Of a stretch of DNA of 64,000 bases, positions 35,968 through 44,687 are shown piece by piece (positions within the stretch are counted from its first letter, which is position 1; every line of letters starts with the position of its first letter). The DNA is taken from the NCBI RefSeq assembly GCF_000011365.1, contig NC_004463.1, forward strand, positions 4,698,001-4,762,000. Reading direction: 5' to 3'. A program made the position numbers and the translations under genes. The notes beneath the pieces are model-generated. The model was not told where the DNA came from and made no database searches. It saw only the letters and a program-made list of their open reading frames with translations. Source of the DNA: Bradyrhizobium diazoefficiens USDA 110 (GTDB lineage: Bacteria; Pseudomonadota; Alphaproteobacteria; Rhizobiales; Xanthobacteraceae).

Positions 35968-36813
35968 TTAGACGTCGAGGATCGCGACGATCTCATAGGT
36001 ATTCGGATCGATGATCACGATCTGCTCGCGGACCAGCACGTAGCGGTAGCTGCGCCACTCCGGATAGATCGACACGACGCGGGACGGCAGGGCATGCAGC
36101 TCGATACCCTCGCGCGGCACGCGGGTGCCGACCGCGATCGAGAAGTTCACGTTGGTCACGGGGGCCACGCGCTCCTCGCGGATCACGGACGTGATCTGGG
36201 TCCGCTGCTCGGTCGAGAGCTTGGCGGCAGCGCCGGCCTGGCCGACCGTCGTCGAGGACGAGGTCGAACTCTTGCCCTCGGCCTTCATGTCGGTCGAGGT
36301 GCCCGAGCCTGGGCGGTTCTCGGCGTTGCTCTTGGTGGACGTGCCGGCCTTGTTGTCCTCAGCCTTCATGTCCTTGTGGTCCTTGGTGCCGGACTTGGTC
36401 GTATCCTGGCTCATGCTCTTGGACTTGTCCTGCTGCGACTTGTCCATCTGACCCTGCGCGCGTTCGTCGGTACGCTGGCCCTTGGTCGCGCCGGCCTTGT
36501 CCTCGGCGGCGTTCTTGTGCATCGCGCCGCCCGGGCGCTCGTCCTTCATCGCCCCGGACGCCTTGTCTTCCGCGGCCGCACCCGGCTTCGAGGCGCTGGC
36601 GCCGCCAGCCTGACCAACGGTGCCCTTTTCCTTCGTCACGGAGTCCTTGCCCGTGGCGCCGCGCTCGGCCGCACCGCCCGACGGCTGTGTTTGCTGCGCG
36701 GGCTGCGCGCCGGCGCCGCCGCTCTCGCGGTTCATGGTGCCCTGTGCGTTCGCCAGTCCGGTGCCGGCGACGAGTGCAAGCGCGGCAACAGAGATCATAA
36801 AGCGGTTCAACAT
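35968..36813 (-). CDS. DUF1236-domain exported protein with low-complexity middle
   Basis: The 281-residue protein has a signal peptide (about 1-23, ending GLANA) and a long hydrophilic middle (about 24-200) rich in Lys, Asp, Ala, Ser and Thr, with degenerate repeats of the AEDKA/MKAE type. A C-terminal DUF1236 domain (about 205-281) contains GTRVPREGIELHALPSRVVSIYPEW and ends IVIIDPNTYEIVAILDV. DUF1236 proteins are periplasmic and of unknown function in Rhizobiales. The middle resembles disordered stress-protective (LEA-like) sequence. The gene stands alone with its own terminator-like hairpin. Confidence 0.9.
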   Translation of the reverse strand: MLNRFMISVAALALVAGTGLANAQGTMNRESGGAGAQPAQQTQPSGGAAERGATGKDSVTKEKGTVGQAGGASASKPGAAAEDKASGAMKDERPGGAMHKNAAEDKAGATKGQRTDERAQGQMDKSQQDKSKSMSQDTTKSGTKDHKDMKAEDNKAGTSTKSNAENRPGSGTSTDMKAEGKSSTSSSTTVGQAGAAAKLSTEQRTQITSVIREERVAPVTNVNFSIAVGTRVPREGIELHALPSRVVSIYPEWRSYRYVLVREQIVIIDPNTYEIVAILDV

Positions 36814-36965
36814 TTAGATTCTCCTCACGTGTTTATTTGCGTCATTGCCCGCGCCAACAACGAAAGGAGATATCGGTTGTTCCGGAACATCGGCGGTTCC
36901 GCGGCATTTGTTTGTTGAACGCCGGATGAATGATTGTGCCGGATCGCGCCATTGTTTGGCGCAGC

Positions 36966-36991
36966 AAAAAGGCCGGCTTTTCAGCCGGCCT
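36966..36991 (-). terminator. Rho-independent terminator after the DsbA-like gene
   Basis: A 7-base stem GGCCGGC / GCCGGCC with a 6-base loop is followed by TTTTT on the minus strand, about 30 bases past the DsbA-like stop. Confidence 0.85.
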
Positions 36992-37021
36992 CGTTGCGTG
37001 CGTGAGTTGTGAAGCGCGTGA

Positions 37022-37789
37022 TCAGCAGGTTGCCTTGCCGCAGCGGGCAACGCCGATCTTCTCCTTGAGGCCTTCGAGACCGATGGCGCCAATCACGATC
37101 TGCTTGCCGATCACGTAGCTCGGCGTGCCGTTCATGCCCATCGCCTCGGCGAGCTTGAAGTTCTCCTCGATGGTGGCGCGCACCTCGGGGCTGGCGAGAT
37201 CCTTCTCGATTTTCGCGGTGTCGAGTCCGGCCTCCTTGGCCGCCTGCAGCGCGCGTGCCTTGTCGGCCGCGCCGCGGCCGCCGAGCAGCTTCTGGTGGAA
37301 GTCGAGATATTTCTTGCCGGTGGGATCCTGCATGCGCACGGCGACGGCGACCTGGGCGGCCTCGACGGAGCCCTGGCTCAGCACGGGAAACTCCTTCAGT
37401 ACGACCTTCAGCTTCGGATCGCTCTTCATGAGATCGAGCATGTCGCCCATCGCGCGTTTGCAGTAGCCGCAATTGTAGTCGAAGAACTCGACGAAGGTGA
37501 CGTCGCCCTCCTTGTTGCCGAGCACGACCTGGCGCGGCGAGTTGAAGATCGCGTCCGCGTTCTGCGCGATGCTGGCCTCGTGCTTCTGGGTTTCCGCCGC
37601 GGCCTGGCGCTTGCTGAGCTCGGTCATCGCCTCCTCGAGCACCTCGGGATGGGTGACGAGGTAGTTCTTGATGATCGCCTCGATGTCGGTGCGCTGGGCA
37701 TCGGAGAAGCTGTCGGCCGACGCGGGCGCGGCTGCGCCGAACATGGCGAGCGCAAACAGCGCGGGAGCAAGCAGACGCAGCGAAGGCAT
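37022..37789 (-). CDS. DsbA-family thiol:disulfide oxidoreductase
   Basis: The 255-residue protein has a signal peptide (ending APASA), a helical N-terminal region (VTHPEVLEEAMTELSKRQ), then a thioredoxin fold with the CGYC active site in FVEFFDYNCGYCKRAM, and the cis-Pro loop GTPSYVIG. It acts in the periplasm on protein disulfides; the N-terminal helical region and CGYC fit the Com1/ScsC-like branch. The ATG at 37787-37789 has AGAGGA at good spacing; a TTG two codons upstream is less likely. C-terminal extra cysteines (ARCGKATC) are present. It lies downstream of the M48 protease gene. Confidence 0.92.
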   Translation of the reverse strand: MPSLRLLAPALFALAMFGAAAPASADSFSDAQRTDIEAIIKNYLVTHPEVLEEAMTELSKRQAAAETQKHEASIAQNADAIFNSPRQVVLGNKEGDVTFVEFFDYNCGYCKRAMGDMLDLMKSDPKLKVVLKEFPVLSQGSVEAAQVAVAVRMQDPTGKKYLDFHQKLLGGRGAADKARALQAAKEAGLDTAKIEKDLASPEVRATIEENFKLAEAMGMNGTPSYVIGKQIVIGAIGLEGLKEKIGVARCGKATC

Positions 37790-37883
37790 AGGCAAATCCT
37801 CTTATCCAAAGCAGGTTTCGGAAAACGTCCCGGCGGGCTCAAGGCTCGGTGTCGTGACGTCGTGGTGTCTGGCGTCGTTCTGG

Positions 37884-39284
37884 CTAGTTGCGCGGCGGCT
37901 TGGCTGCCACGATGTCGTCGGCCTTGACCCATCCGGGCGTGCCGACGGCGAAACGGGTTTTCGCGCGCGTGGCGAGCTCGCGGGCGGTCTTGTTGTCGCC
38001 GCGCAAGTAGGCGGCCTGCGCCGACGCGAGATCCGCCTCGGCATAATCTCCCTTCCGGCCATAGGCCATCGCGAGCTGGGTATAGCCGAGCGGCGCCTCG
38101 GGCTCCCGCGCCACCGCGGCGCGGAGAATCCGAACGGCATCGTCGGTGTAGGCCTTATTATCGGTTCCAACCAGAGCCTGCCCAAGTAACATCTCGATGA
38201 GGGGCGAGTTGCTCGATAGCGCGACGGCCTTGCGCAGGGCAGGGATCGCCTCGGCCGGCTTGCCGCTCTCGAGCAGGGCCTGGCCGCGCACCTCGTAGAA
38301 GTACGGGTTGTTCGGCTGGACCTGGATCAGTGCGTCGATCTGGGCGAGCGCGCTGCGCAGATCGCCGTGCAGATAGGTGCTGATGGCGCGGGCGTAGCGT
38401 GCCGGCAAGCTGTCGTTGGTCTGGGGATAACGACGGTACACCGTCTCCGGCCGCTCCATGAAGGCGGAGATCTTGGCGCGCACCATATCGTGGCGGAGCT
38501 GGAGTGCGGGATCGTCCTTCTTGTCCCAATAGGGGCTGGAGCTGGCGAACTCCTGGAGCGAGGCGACGCGTTCGGCGGGCATCGGGTGCGACTGGAGATA
38601 GGGATCGGCGCCGCGCGCTGCGAACAGGCTCTCGCTGGTGAAGCGCTTGAAGGTCTCGTACATGCCCTTCGGCGACTGCTGGGTCGCGGTCAGGAATTTC
38701 ACGCCGGCGCGGTCGGCGTTCTCCTCCTGCTGGCGCTGATAGGACAACAGCGTGCGGCGGATCATCTCCTGCGGTCCGGCGATCGCGGCCGCGCCGGCAT
38801 TGGCGAGGCCGTTGTTGCCGGCGTTGCCGCCGCGGGCGCTGCCTGCGGCGATCGCGCCGGCGCCGAGCAGCATCGCGATGATCATCTGGGTCTGCGCGCT
38901 GGCGAGCTGCTCACGCAGCTTGGACAGATGGCCGCCGGCCAGATGCCCCGTCTCGTGCGCGAGCACGCCGATGATCTGGTTCGGCGTTTCCGATTGGAGG
39001 ATCGCGCCGTAATTGACGAAGATGCGGCGGCCGTCCGCGACGAACGCGTTGAACGAGCCGTCGTTGATGATCACCATCTGGATGTTCTGCTTCTCCAGAC
39101 CGGCGGCGCGCAGGATCGGGCGGGTATACTCGCGCAGCAACTGCTCGGTCTCGGTGTCGCGCAGGACCGGCGGGCCCTTCTGCTGTGCCTGCGCCGCCGG
39201 GAGCGGCAGCAAAGCGATCGCCGCGGCGGTGACGACGGCGGTGAGGGCGGAGGCCTTTTTGCGCAATGCGATCTGGAGCAACAT
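37884..39284 (-). CDS. Periplasmic M48 metalloprotease with TPR repeats (BepA-like)
   Basis: The 466-residue protein starts at the ATG 39282-39284 (MLLQIALRKKASAL), giving a signal peptide ending AAQAQ. The peptidase domain has the zinc motif HETGH (GVLAHETGHLAGGHL) and a downstream Glu in QEENADRAG as third ligand. C-terminal TPR-like repeats (from about 305) contain YFYEVRGQALLESGKPAEAIPALRKAV. This is the layout of BepA/YfgC, which degrades or assembles outer-membrane proteins. The same frame stays open upstream to 40694, but that part mirrors the aminotransferase gene and is not real. It is followed by the DsbA-like gene. Confidence 0.93.
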   Translation of the reverse strand: MLLQIALRKKASALTAVVTAAAIALLPLPAAQAQQKGPPVLRDTETEQLLREYTRPILRAAGLEKQNIQMVIINDGSFNAFVADGRRIFVNYGAILQSETPNQIIGVLAHETGHLAGGHLSKLREQLASAQTQMIIAMLLGAGAIAAGSARGGNAGNNGLANAGAAAIAGPQEMIRRTLLSYQRQQEENADRAGVKFLTATQQSPKGMYETFKRFTSESLFAARGADPYLQSHPMPAERVASLQEFASSSPYWDKKDDPALQLRHDMVRAKISAFMERPETVYRRYPQTNDSLPARYARAISTYLHGDLRSALAQIDALIQVQPNNPYFYEVRGQALLESGKPAEAIPALRKAVALSSNSPLIEMLLGQALVGTDNKAYTDDAVRILRAAVAREPEAPLGYTQLAMAYGRKGDYAEADLASAQAAYLRGDNKTARELATRAKTRFAVGTPGWVKADDIVAAKPPRN

Positions 39285-39285
39285 C

Positions 39286-39325
39286 AAGCGGTCTTGGTCA
39301 AGCGGTCTTGGCAAGAGATCTTGGC
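39286..39325. repeat. Short tandem repeat in the M48 gene leader
   Basis: Three near-identical 13-14 base units (AAGCGGTCTTGGTC, AAGCGGTCTTGGC, AAGAGATCTTGGC) lie directly upstream of the M48 start codon. They occupy the place where the ribosome binding site should be, and could vary in copy number. Confidence 0.6.
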
Positions 39326-39488
39326 AAGCAGTTTCGTGATTGGTTTTGGCGATTGGCGGCGGACCGGATACGCGATATGGCCTATGAGCCTTACCCCTTA
39401 TGAGCCGTACAATGCGGCCAGTCTGGGGCGCAAGCGCCCCGTTTCCCGGACCGGACGGGCCGGTCCGCCAGCGAAATAGCAGAAATCG

Positions 39489-40676
39489 ATGCACGATGCG
39501 ACATTGAGGAACCGGTTGGGGCAGTGGCTCGAGCCCTCCCGCCGTAGCGATGTTCCCCCGTTCATGGTCATGGACGTGATGGCCGCGGCGGCCCGAATCG
39601 AGGCCGCCGGGGGCCATGTCATCCATATGGAGGTCGGCCAGCCCGCGGCCGGCGCGCCGAAGACCGCGATTGCGGCCGCTCACGCGGCGCTCGAGGCGGG
39701 ACGGATCGATTATACCTCCGCGCTCGGCATTCCCAGCCTGCGCGAGCGCATCGCGCGGCACTATCGCGATGCCCATGGCTGTGACGTCAGCGCCGAGCGG
39801 ATCGTGGTGACGACGGGCTCCTCGGGCGGCTTCATCCTCGCCTTCCTGTCGATGTTCGAGCCTGGCGACCGCGTCGCCGTGACGGTGCCGGGCTATCCGC
39901 CGTACCGCCACATCCTCACCGCGCTCGGCTGCGAGCCGGTGCTGATCGAGACCACGAACGAGACGCGTCACGCGCTCACCGGCGAGGCGCTGCTTGCCGC
40001 CCATCGCAAGGCGCCGCTGAAGGGCGTGCTGGTCGGCAGCCCCGCCAATCCGACGGGAACGATGATGTCCCGCGAGGCGCTCTCCGGCCTGATCGCGGCG
40101 GCCGAAGACGCCAAGATCCGCTTCATCTCGGACGAGATCTATCACGGGCTCGACTATGCGTTTCCGGCGGTGACGGCGGCGGCGCTGTCGGACCACGCAC
40201 TCGTGATCAACTCGTTCTCGAAGTATTTTTGCATGACGGGCTGGCGCGTCGGCTGGATGGTCGTGCCGGAGCTCCTGGTGCGGCCGATCGAGCGGCTGCA
40301 GCAGAACCTGTCGATCTCGGTGCCGTCGCTGTCGCAGATCGCGGCCGAGGCCGCCTTCGACGGCACGGCCGAAATGGGGGAGATCAAGCACGGCTATCAG
40401 GAAAACCGGCGCATCCTGATCGAGGGATTGCCCAAGGCCGGCCTCACCAGGTTCCTGCCGGCCGACGGCGCCTTCTATCTCTATGCCGATGTCTCGGACT
40501 TCACCTCCGACAGTTTCGAGTTCGCCAAGCAGATGCTGGAACAGGCCCATGTCGCGGCAACGCCGGGCCTCGATTTCGATCCCATCCATGGCCGCTCGTT
40601 CATCCGGTTCTCTTATGCGCGTTCGGCGGCGGAGATGCGGGAGGCAGTTGACCGGATCGCTCACTGGCTTAAATAG
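39489..40676 (+). CDS. Class I/II PLP-dependent aminotransferase
   Basis: The 395-residue enzyme is a fold-type I aminotransferase. Motifs include HMEVGQPAAGAP, YTSALGIPSLRERIARHY, SPANPTGTM, FISDEIYHGL, the PLP lysine in SFSKYFCMTGWRVGW, and a C-terminal RFSYARS with the substrate-binding Arg. It resembles aspartate- or valine/pyruvate-type aminotransferases, but the amino acid cannot be assigned. It is divergent from the M48 protease gene. bioY follows 32 bases downstream on the same strand. Confidence 0.93.
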   Translation: MHDATLRNRLGQWLEPSRRSDVPPFMVMDVMAAAARIEAAGGHVIHMEVGQPAAGAPKTAIAAAHAALEAGRIDYTSALGIPSLRERIARHYRDAHGCDVSAERIVVTTGSSGGFILAFLSMFEPGDRVAVTVPGYPPYRHILTALGCEPVLIETTNETRHALTGEALLAAHRKAPLKGVLVGSPANPTGTMMSREALSGLIAAAEDAKIRFISDEIYHGLDYAFPAVTAAALSDHALVINSFSKYFCMTGWRVGWMVVPELLVRPIERLQQNLSISVPSLSQIAAEAAFDGTAEMGEIKHGYQENRRILIEGLPKAGLTRFLPADGAFYLYADVSDFTSDSFEFAKQMLEQAHVAATPGLDFDPIHGRSFIRFSYARSAAEMREAVDRIAHWLK

Positions 40677-40708
40677 CCGCCAGTTTTCGCCCACCTCCGG
40701 AGTTCATC

Positions 40709-41323
40709 TTGACTGACCGATCCGTCCCGTTCGCTGCTGCACCGCATTCTCCTCTCGCCGCATTGATGTGGCCAACCCGGCCGGGTGAAACCGTGGGTGC
40801 ACTGCGCGCCTTCGTACTGGTCGCACTCGGCACGGCGCTGCTGGCGCTGTCGGCCAAGGTGAACCTGCCGCTGCCTTACGTGCCCATGACATTGCAGACG
40901 CTGGTGGTGCTGATGATCGGTGCCGCCTATGGCTGGCGCCTTGGCAGCGCAACCATGATCGCCTACCTCGCCGAGGGCGCGCTAGGCCTGCCGGTATTCG
41001 CAGGTCCCGTGGGTGGAATTGCGCCGCTGGTCGGCCCGACCGCCGGCTATCTGTTCGGCTTCATCGCTGCGGCCTTCGTGACCGGCTGGCTCGCCGAGCG
41101 CGGCTGGGATCGCAGCGTGGTGCTGCTGTTTGCCGCGATGGCCGTCGGCCATATCGTCATTCTGGCCGCCGGGTTCGGCTGGCTGGCCTTTGGCCTCGGC
41201 CTTGGCGCGTCCAAGGCCTGGCAGGTCGGCCTGGCGCCGTTCATCGCGGCCTCGCTGGTCAAGAACGCGCTGGGCGCGACGCTGATGCCGGCGGCTCGCC
41301 GGATTGTCGATCGCCGCGGGTAA
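40709..41323 (+). CDS. bioY: Biotin transporter BioY
   Basis: The 204-residue membrane protein has about six hydrophobic segments with BioY signatures LPYVPMTLQTLVVLMIGAAYG and GLPVFAG...GPTAGYLFGF. It is the substrate-binding component of an ECF-type biotin importer; no bioM or bioN genes are nearby, so it may act alone as some BioY proteins do. The start is a TTG at 40709, six bases after GGAG; no better ATG exists. Biotin is the cofactor of the accB product encoded about 5 kb away. Confidence 0.93.
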   Translation: MTDRSVPFAAAPHSPLAALMWPTRPGETVGALRAFVLVALGTALLALSAKVNLPLPYVPMTLQTLVVLMIGAAYGWRLGSATMIAYLAEGALGLPVFAGPVGGIAPLVGPTAGYLFGFIAAAFVTGWLAERGWDRSVVLLFAAMAVGHIVILAAGFGWLAFGLGLGASKAWQVGLAPFIAASLVKNALGATLMPAARRIVDRRG

Positions 41324-41407
41324 AGCGCGCAAGTACGAGCAGTTCCAATTGACAGGGCCGGCCAAGTTGATCTTGGCTGGCCCGGCGTTTCGAGGGGGAG
41401 TGAAACA

Positions 41408-42742
41408 ATGACAACGACAACGATGGCGGGGACGCCGGTCGCGCCGGCCGCTGCCAAGCCGTGGTACAAGGTTCTTTACGTCCAAGTGCTGATCGCCATC
41501 GTGCTCGGCGCCATCGTCGGCTGGCTCTGGCCGACGGTTGCCACCAACGACTGGATCAAGGCGCTCGGCGACGGCTTCATCAAGCTGATCAAGATGGTGA
41601 TCGCCCCGATCATCTTCTGCACCGTTGTCTCGGGCATCGCCCACATCCAGGACGCCAAGAAGGTCGGACGCATCGGCGTCAAGGCGCTGGTCTATTTCGA
41701 GGTCGTCTCGACCTTCGCCCTGGTGATCGGACTCATTATCGGCAACCTGGTGAGGCCGGGCGCGGGCTTCGGCAATGCGGCGGCAAACGAGGCGGCCGTT
41801 GCGACCTACGCCAAGCAGGCAGCCGGCCAGAAGTCCGTCGACTTCGTGCTGCACATCATTCCGGACACCGTGGTCGGCGCCTTCGCCCAAGGCGAGATCC
41901 TCCAGGTGCTGCTGTTCTCGGTGCTGTTCGGCTTCGCGATCATGAGCCTCGGTGAGCGCGGCCACACGATCCGCTCGTTCATCGACGATGCCGCGCATGC
42001 GGTGTTCGGCGTCATCTCCATCGTGATGCGCGCGGCGCCGATCGGTGCGTTCGGCGCGATGGCCTACACCATCGGCAAGTTCGGCACCGGTGCGATCCTC
42101 AATTTGATCGGGCTGATCGCGACCTTCTACGTCACGGCCGCGCTGTTCGTGTTCGTCGTGCTCGGCATCATCGCGCGCCTGGCCGGCTTCTCGATCTTCA
42201 AGTTCCTGGCCTACATCAAGGACGAGCTCCTGATCGTGCTCGGCACCTCGTCGTCGGAAAGCGCGCTGCCATCCTTGATGGAGAAGCTGGAACGGCTCGG
42301 CTGCTCCAAGTCGGTGGTCGGCCTCGTGGTGCCCACGGGCTACTCGTTCAATCTGGACGGTACCAACATCTACATGACGCTGGCGACGCTGTTCATCGCG
42401 CAGGCACTCGGTTTCGATCTCTCCTTCGGTCAGCAGCTCACGATCCTGGTCGTGGCGATGCTGACGTCGAAGGGCGCCTCCGGCATCACCGGCGCGGGCT
42501 TCATCACGCTGGCCGCGACGCTTGCCGTGGTCGACCCGCGCCTTGTGCCGGGCATGGCGATCGTGCTCGGCATCGACAAGTTCATGAGCGAATGCCGCGC
42601 GCTGACCAATCTCTGCGGCAACGGCGTGGCCTGCGTGATCGTCGCCTGGTGGGAGGGTGAGCTCGACCGCGACAAGCTCAACGCGGGGCTGAGCCGGCAG
42701 ATCGATCCGACCGACATGGAAACGGCGATCACGACGGACTGA
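41408..42742 (+). CDS. dctA: C4-dicarboxylate:proton/sodium symporter DctA
   Basis: The 444-residue membrane carrier belongs to the DAACS family. It has eight membrane segments and the re-entrant serine-rich loop [17 protein letters not shown], then [20 protein letters not shown] and [14 protein letters not shown]. DctA imports succinate, malate and fumarate, the main carbon supply of rhizobia in nodules. GGGGAG precedes the ATG. No dctB or dctD regulator gene is adjacent. Its terminator lies inside the convergent SDR gene. Confidence 0.95.
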   Translation: MTTTTMAGTPVAPAAAKPWYKVLYVQVLIAIVLGAIVGWLWPTVATNDWIKALGDGFIKLIKMVIAPIIFCTVVSGIAHIQDAKKVGRIGVKALVYFEVVSTFALVIGLIIGNLVRPGAGFGNAAANEAAVATYAKQAAGQKSVDFVLHIIPDTVVGAFAQGEILQVLLFSVLFGFAIMSLGERGHTIRSFIDDAAHAVFGVISIVMRAAPIGAFGAMAYTIGKFGTGAILNLIGLIATFYVTAALFVFVVLGIIARLAGFSIFKFLAYIKDELLIVLGTSSSESALPSLMEKLERLGCSKSVVGLVVPTGYSFNLDGTNIYMTLATLFIAQALGFDLSFGQQLTILVVAMLTSKGASGITGAGFITLAATLAVVDPRLVPGMAIVLGIDKFMSECRALTNLCGNGVACVIVAWWEGELDRDKLNAGLSRQIDPTDMETAITTD

Positions 42743-42775
42743 TCTGCAGGCTGCCGACGGCGGCGCTGAGCGCCG

Positions 42776-43660
42776 TCAGGCCTGGAAATAATAGGGCTGG
42801 TCGAGATCCTCGATCAGCCCTTTTTCTTGCGGCGCCCAGCCGAGCAGGGCGCGCGTCTTCGCGCTCGAGGCCGGAACGTCGATGGCGGCAAATCGCGCGA
42901 ACCAGCCGAAATGCTGCTCGGCTTCATCAGCGGATTTCGAGACCACGGGCACGCCGAGCCGTTTGCCGATCACCTCCGCGATCACCTTGAACGGCACGCC
43001 GTCCTCGGCGATCGCGTGATAGCGGCGAGCGGATGTACCGTGCTCCAGCGCGAGCCGATAGACGCGTGCGGCGTCGACGCGATGGGCGGCTGGCCAACGG
43101 TTCATGCCGTCGCCGATATAGGCTGCGGCTCCTTTCTCGCGAGCAATCGCGATCAGGCGCGGCACAAAACCGTGATCACCCTCGCCATGGGTCGTGGGCG
43201 GCAACCGCACGATTCCGGCGCGGACGCCGCGTTCCCTGAGATCCTCGGCGGTCGCTTCCGAGACGCGCGGAAAGTGGCGGGCCGCCGCATCGTCCTCGGT
43301 CGCGAGCCGCCCGGGCGCAAGCAATGCCACGCCTGACGTGACGATGAGTGGACGCTCGGAGCCCTTCAGCTCCTCGCCGAGTGCGAGGATGGCGCGGCGG
43401 TCGAGCTCGCAATTGTCGGCGAATTTCGAGAAGTCGTGATTGAAGGCGAGGTGGAGCACGCCATCGGAGGCGGCCGCACCGCCGCGCAGGGAGGTGTGGT
43501 CCTCCAGCGAGCCGCGATGGACCTCGGCTCCCAACGCGGTGACGGCGGCCGCTCCTTCATCCGTTCGGGCAAGACCGGTGACGCTGTGGCCGGCGGCGAT
43601 CAGGTCCCGAACGACGGCGGAGCCGACGAAGCCGGTGGCGCCAGTGACGAATACACGCAT
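42776..43660 (-). CDS. Extended SDR-family NAD(P)-dependent oxidoreductase
   Basis: The 294-residue protein starts MRVFVTGATGFVGSAVVRDL, with the Rossmann motif GATGFVG. It continues with LARTDEGAAAV and VLHLAFNHDF, and lacks the usual YxxxK. It looks like a member of the atypical SDR / NAD-epimerase group, with a nucleotide-sugar-like C-terminus. The function is unknown. It diverges from an XRE/MmyB-type regulator gene; two operator-like repeats lie between them, so the regulator probably represses or activates it. Earlier in-frame starts up to 44023 would overlap the regulator gene and are not used. Confidence 0.88.
   Translation of the reverse strand: MRVFVTGATGFVGSAVVRDLIAAGHSVTGLARTDEGAAAVTALGAEVHRGSLEDHTSLRGGAAASDGVLHLAFNHDFSKFADNCELDRRAILALGEELKGSERPLIVTSGVALLAPGRLATEDDAAARHFPRVSEATAEDLRERGVRAGIVRLPPTTHGEGDHGFVPRLIAIAREKGAAAYIGDGMNRWPAAHRVDAARVYRLALEHGTSARRYHAIAEDGVPFKVIAEVIGKRLGVPVVSKSADEAEQHFGWFARFAAIDVPASSAKTRALLGWAPQEKGLIEDLDQPYYFQA
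42793..42826 (+). terminator. dctA terminator embedded in the SDR gene
   Basis: The stem AGGGCTG-G-TCGAG / CTCGA-T-CAGCCCT (12 pairs plus one G-T pair) with a 3-base loop is followed by TTTTT on the plus strand. It starts 50 bases past the dctA stop and lies in the coding sequence of the convergent SDR gene. Confidence 0.8.
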
Positions 43661-43715
43661 GAGCGGTCTCCAGGGATCGGAAGAGGGTTGGTGGAGAGGA
43701 CCATCTGCGCTAGGG

Positions 43716-43754
43716 TTATCCGGGTAAAGTAGTGACCTTATCGGGGTATAATAG
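43716..43754. promoter_or_regulatory. Two operator-like repeats between SDR and XRE genes
   Basis: TTATCCGGGTAAAGTAG (43716-43732) and TTATCGGGGTATAATAG (43738-43754) are direct repeats with 14 of 17 bases shared. Their starts are 22 bases apart, about two helical turns. The second ends eight bases before the XRE start codon. They suit a pair of regulator dimers controlling both genes. Confidence 0.65.
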
Positions 43755-43762
43755 CTAACAGG

Positions 43763-44599
43763 ATGAGCGAAACCGCTTCGGCCGAAAACCTGCTCGGGGC
43801 CTATCTGAAGGATCGCCGCACCCGCCTGGATGCGGCCGCGTTCGGCCTCAGTGGCAGCCGCAGGCGTACGCCCGGGCTGCGGCGCGAGGAGGTGGCGCAG
43901 CGCGCCAATATCAGTCCGACCTGGTACACCTGGCTTGAGCAGGGCCGCGGCGGCGCGCCATCGGCCGACGTGCTCGACCGCATCGCCCGCGCCCTGATGC
44001 TGACCGATGTCGAGCGCGAGCATCTGTTCCTGATCGGCCTCGGCCGCCCGCCCGAGGTGCGCTACCAGGCGAGCGACGGCGTCTCACCGCGGCTGCAGCG
44101 CGTGCTGGATGCACTCGCATTCAGCCCGGCGCTGGTGCGGACCGCGACCTGGGATGTCGTCGCCTGGAATCGGGCCGCGACCGCCGTGCTGACGGACTAT
44201 GGCGCGATCCCGCCGGGACAGCGCAACATTCTGCGCTTCATCTTCTGCGATCCGCGCGTGCGTGCCGCGCAGTACGATTGGGACAGTGTGGCCCGCTTCG
44301 TGGTGGCGGCGTTTCGGGCGGACGCCGCCCGCGCGGGCGCGGTCTCGCATGTCGCCGATTTCGTCGACGAGCTCTGCCGCACCAGTCCCGAGTTCGCGGC
44401 GCTCTGGCGCGACAACGACGTGCGCCATCATGGCGATGGCACCAAGCGGCTGCGGCATCCCGTTCACGGCACCATGTCGTTCGAATATTCGAGCTTCAAT
44501 GTCGAGGGCCGCTCCGATCTCAGCATGATCGTCTACAATCCGGCGACGCCTGAGGATGCCGACCGCATCAGGACGCTGCTGGCCGAGCGCGCCGACTGA
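43763..44599 (+). CDS. XRE-family regulator with MmyB-like ligand domain
   Basis: The 278-residue protein has an N-terminal helix-turn-helix (about 10-75, with PGLRREEVAQRANISPTWYTWLEQGRG) and a C-terminal MmyB-type ligand-binding domain (about 105-270, with SPALVRTATWDVVAWNRAATAVL and HHGDGTKRLRHPVHGTMSFEY). MmyB-like domains are thought to bind fatty-acid or similar small ligands. In Actinobacteria and Proteobacteria such regulators commonly control a divergent SDR gene, as here. Its start codon follows AACAGG and the repeats at 43716-43754. Confidence 0.93.
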   Translation: MSETASAENLLGAYLKDRRTRLDAAAFGLSGSRRRTPGLRREEVAQRANISPTWYTWLEQGRGGAPSADVLDRIARALMLTDVEREHLFLIGLGRPPEVRYQASDGVSPRLQRVLDALAFSPALVRTATWDVVAWNRAATAVLTDYGAIPPGQRNILRFIFCDPRVRAAQYDWDSVARFVVAAFRADAARAGAVSHVADFVDELCRTSPEFAALWRDNDVRHHGDGTKRLRHPVHGTMSFEYSSFNVEGRSDLSMIVYNPATPEDADRIRTLLAERAD

Positions 44600-44687
44600 T
44601 GGAATTTGCCGCTTCGCGTTTAACCTGCATCTGGCCCGCTGCTGCGCATCTCAGCCGCGCTCGCCCTGCGCGCCGCAACGCCGGCAG

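Noticed and set aside
39285..40694. N-terminal extension of the M48 protease frame
   Set aside because: It lies wholly opposite the aminotransferase gene, reads as a shadow, and the signal peptide at 39284 is the natural start.
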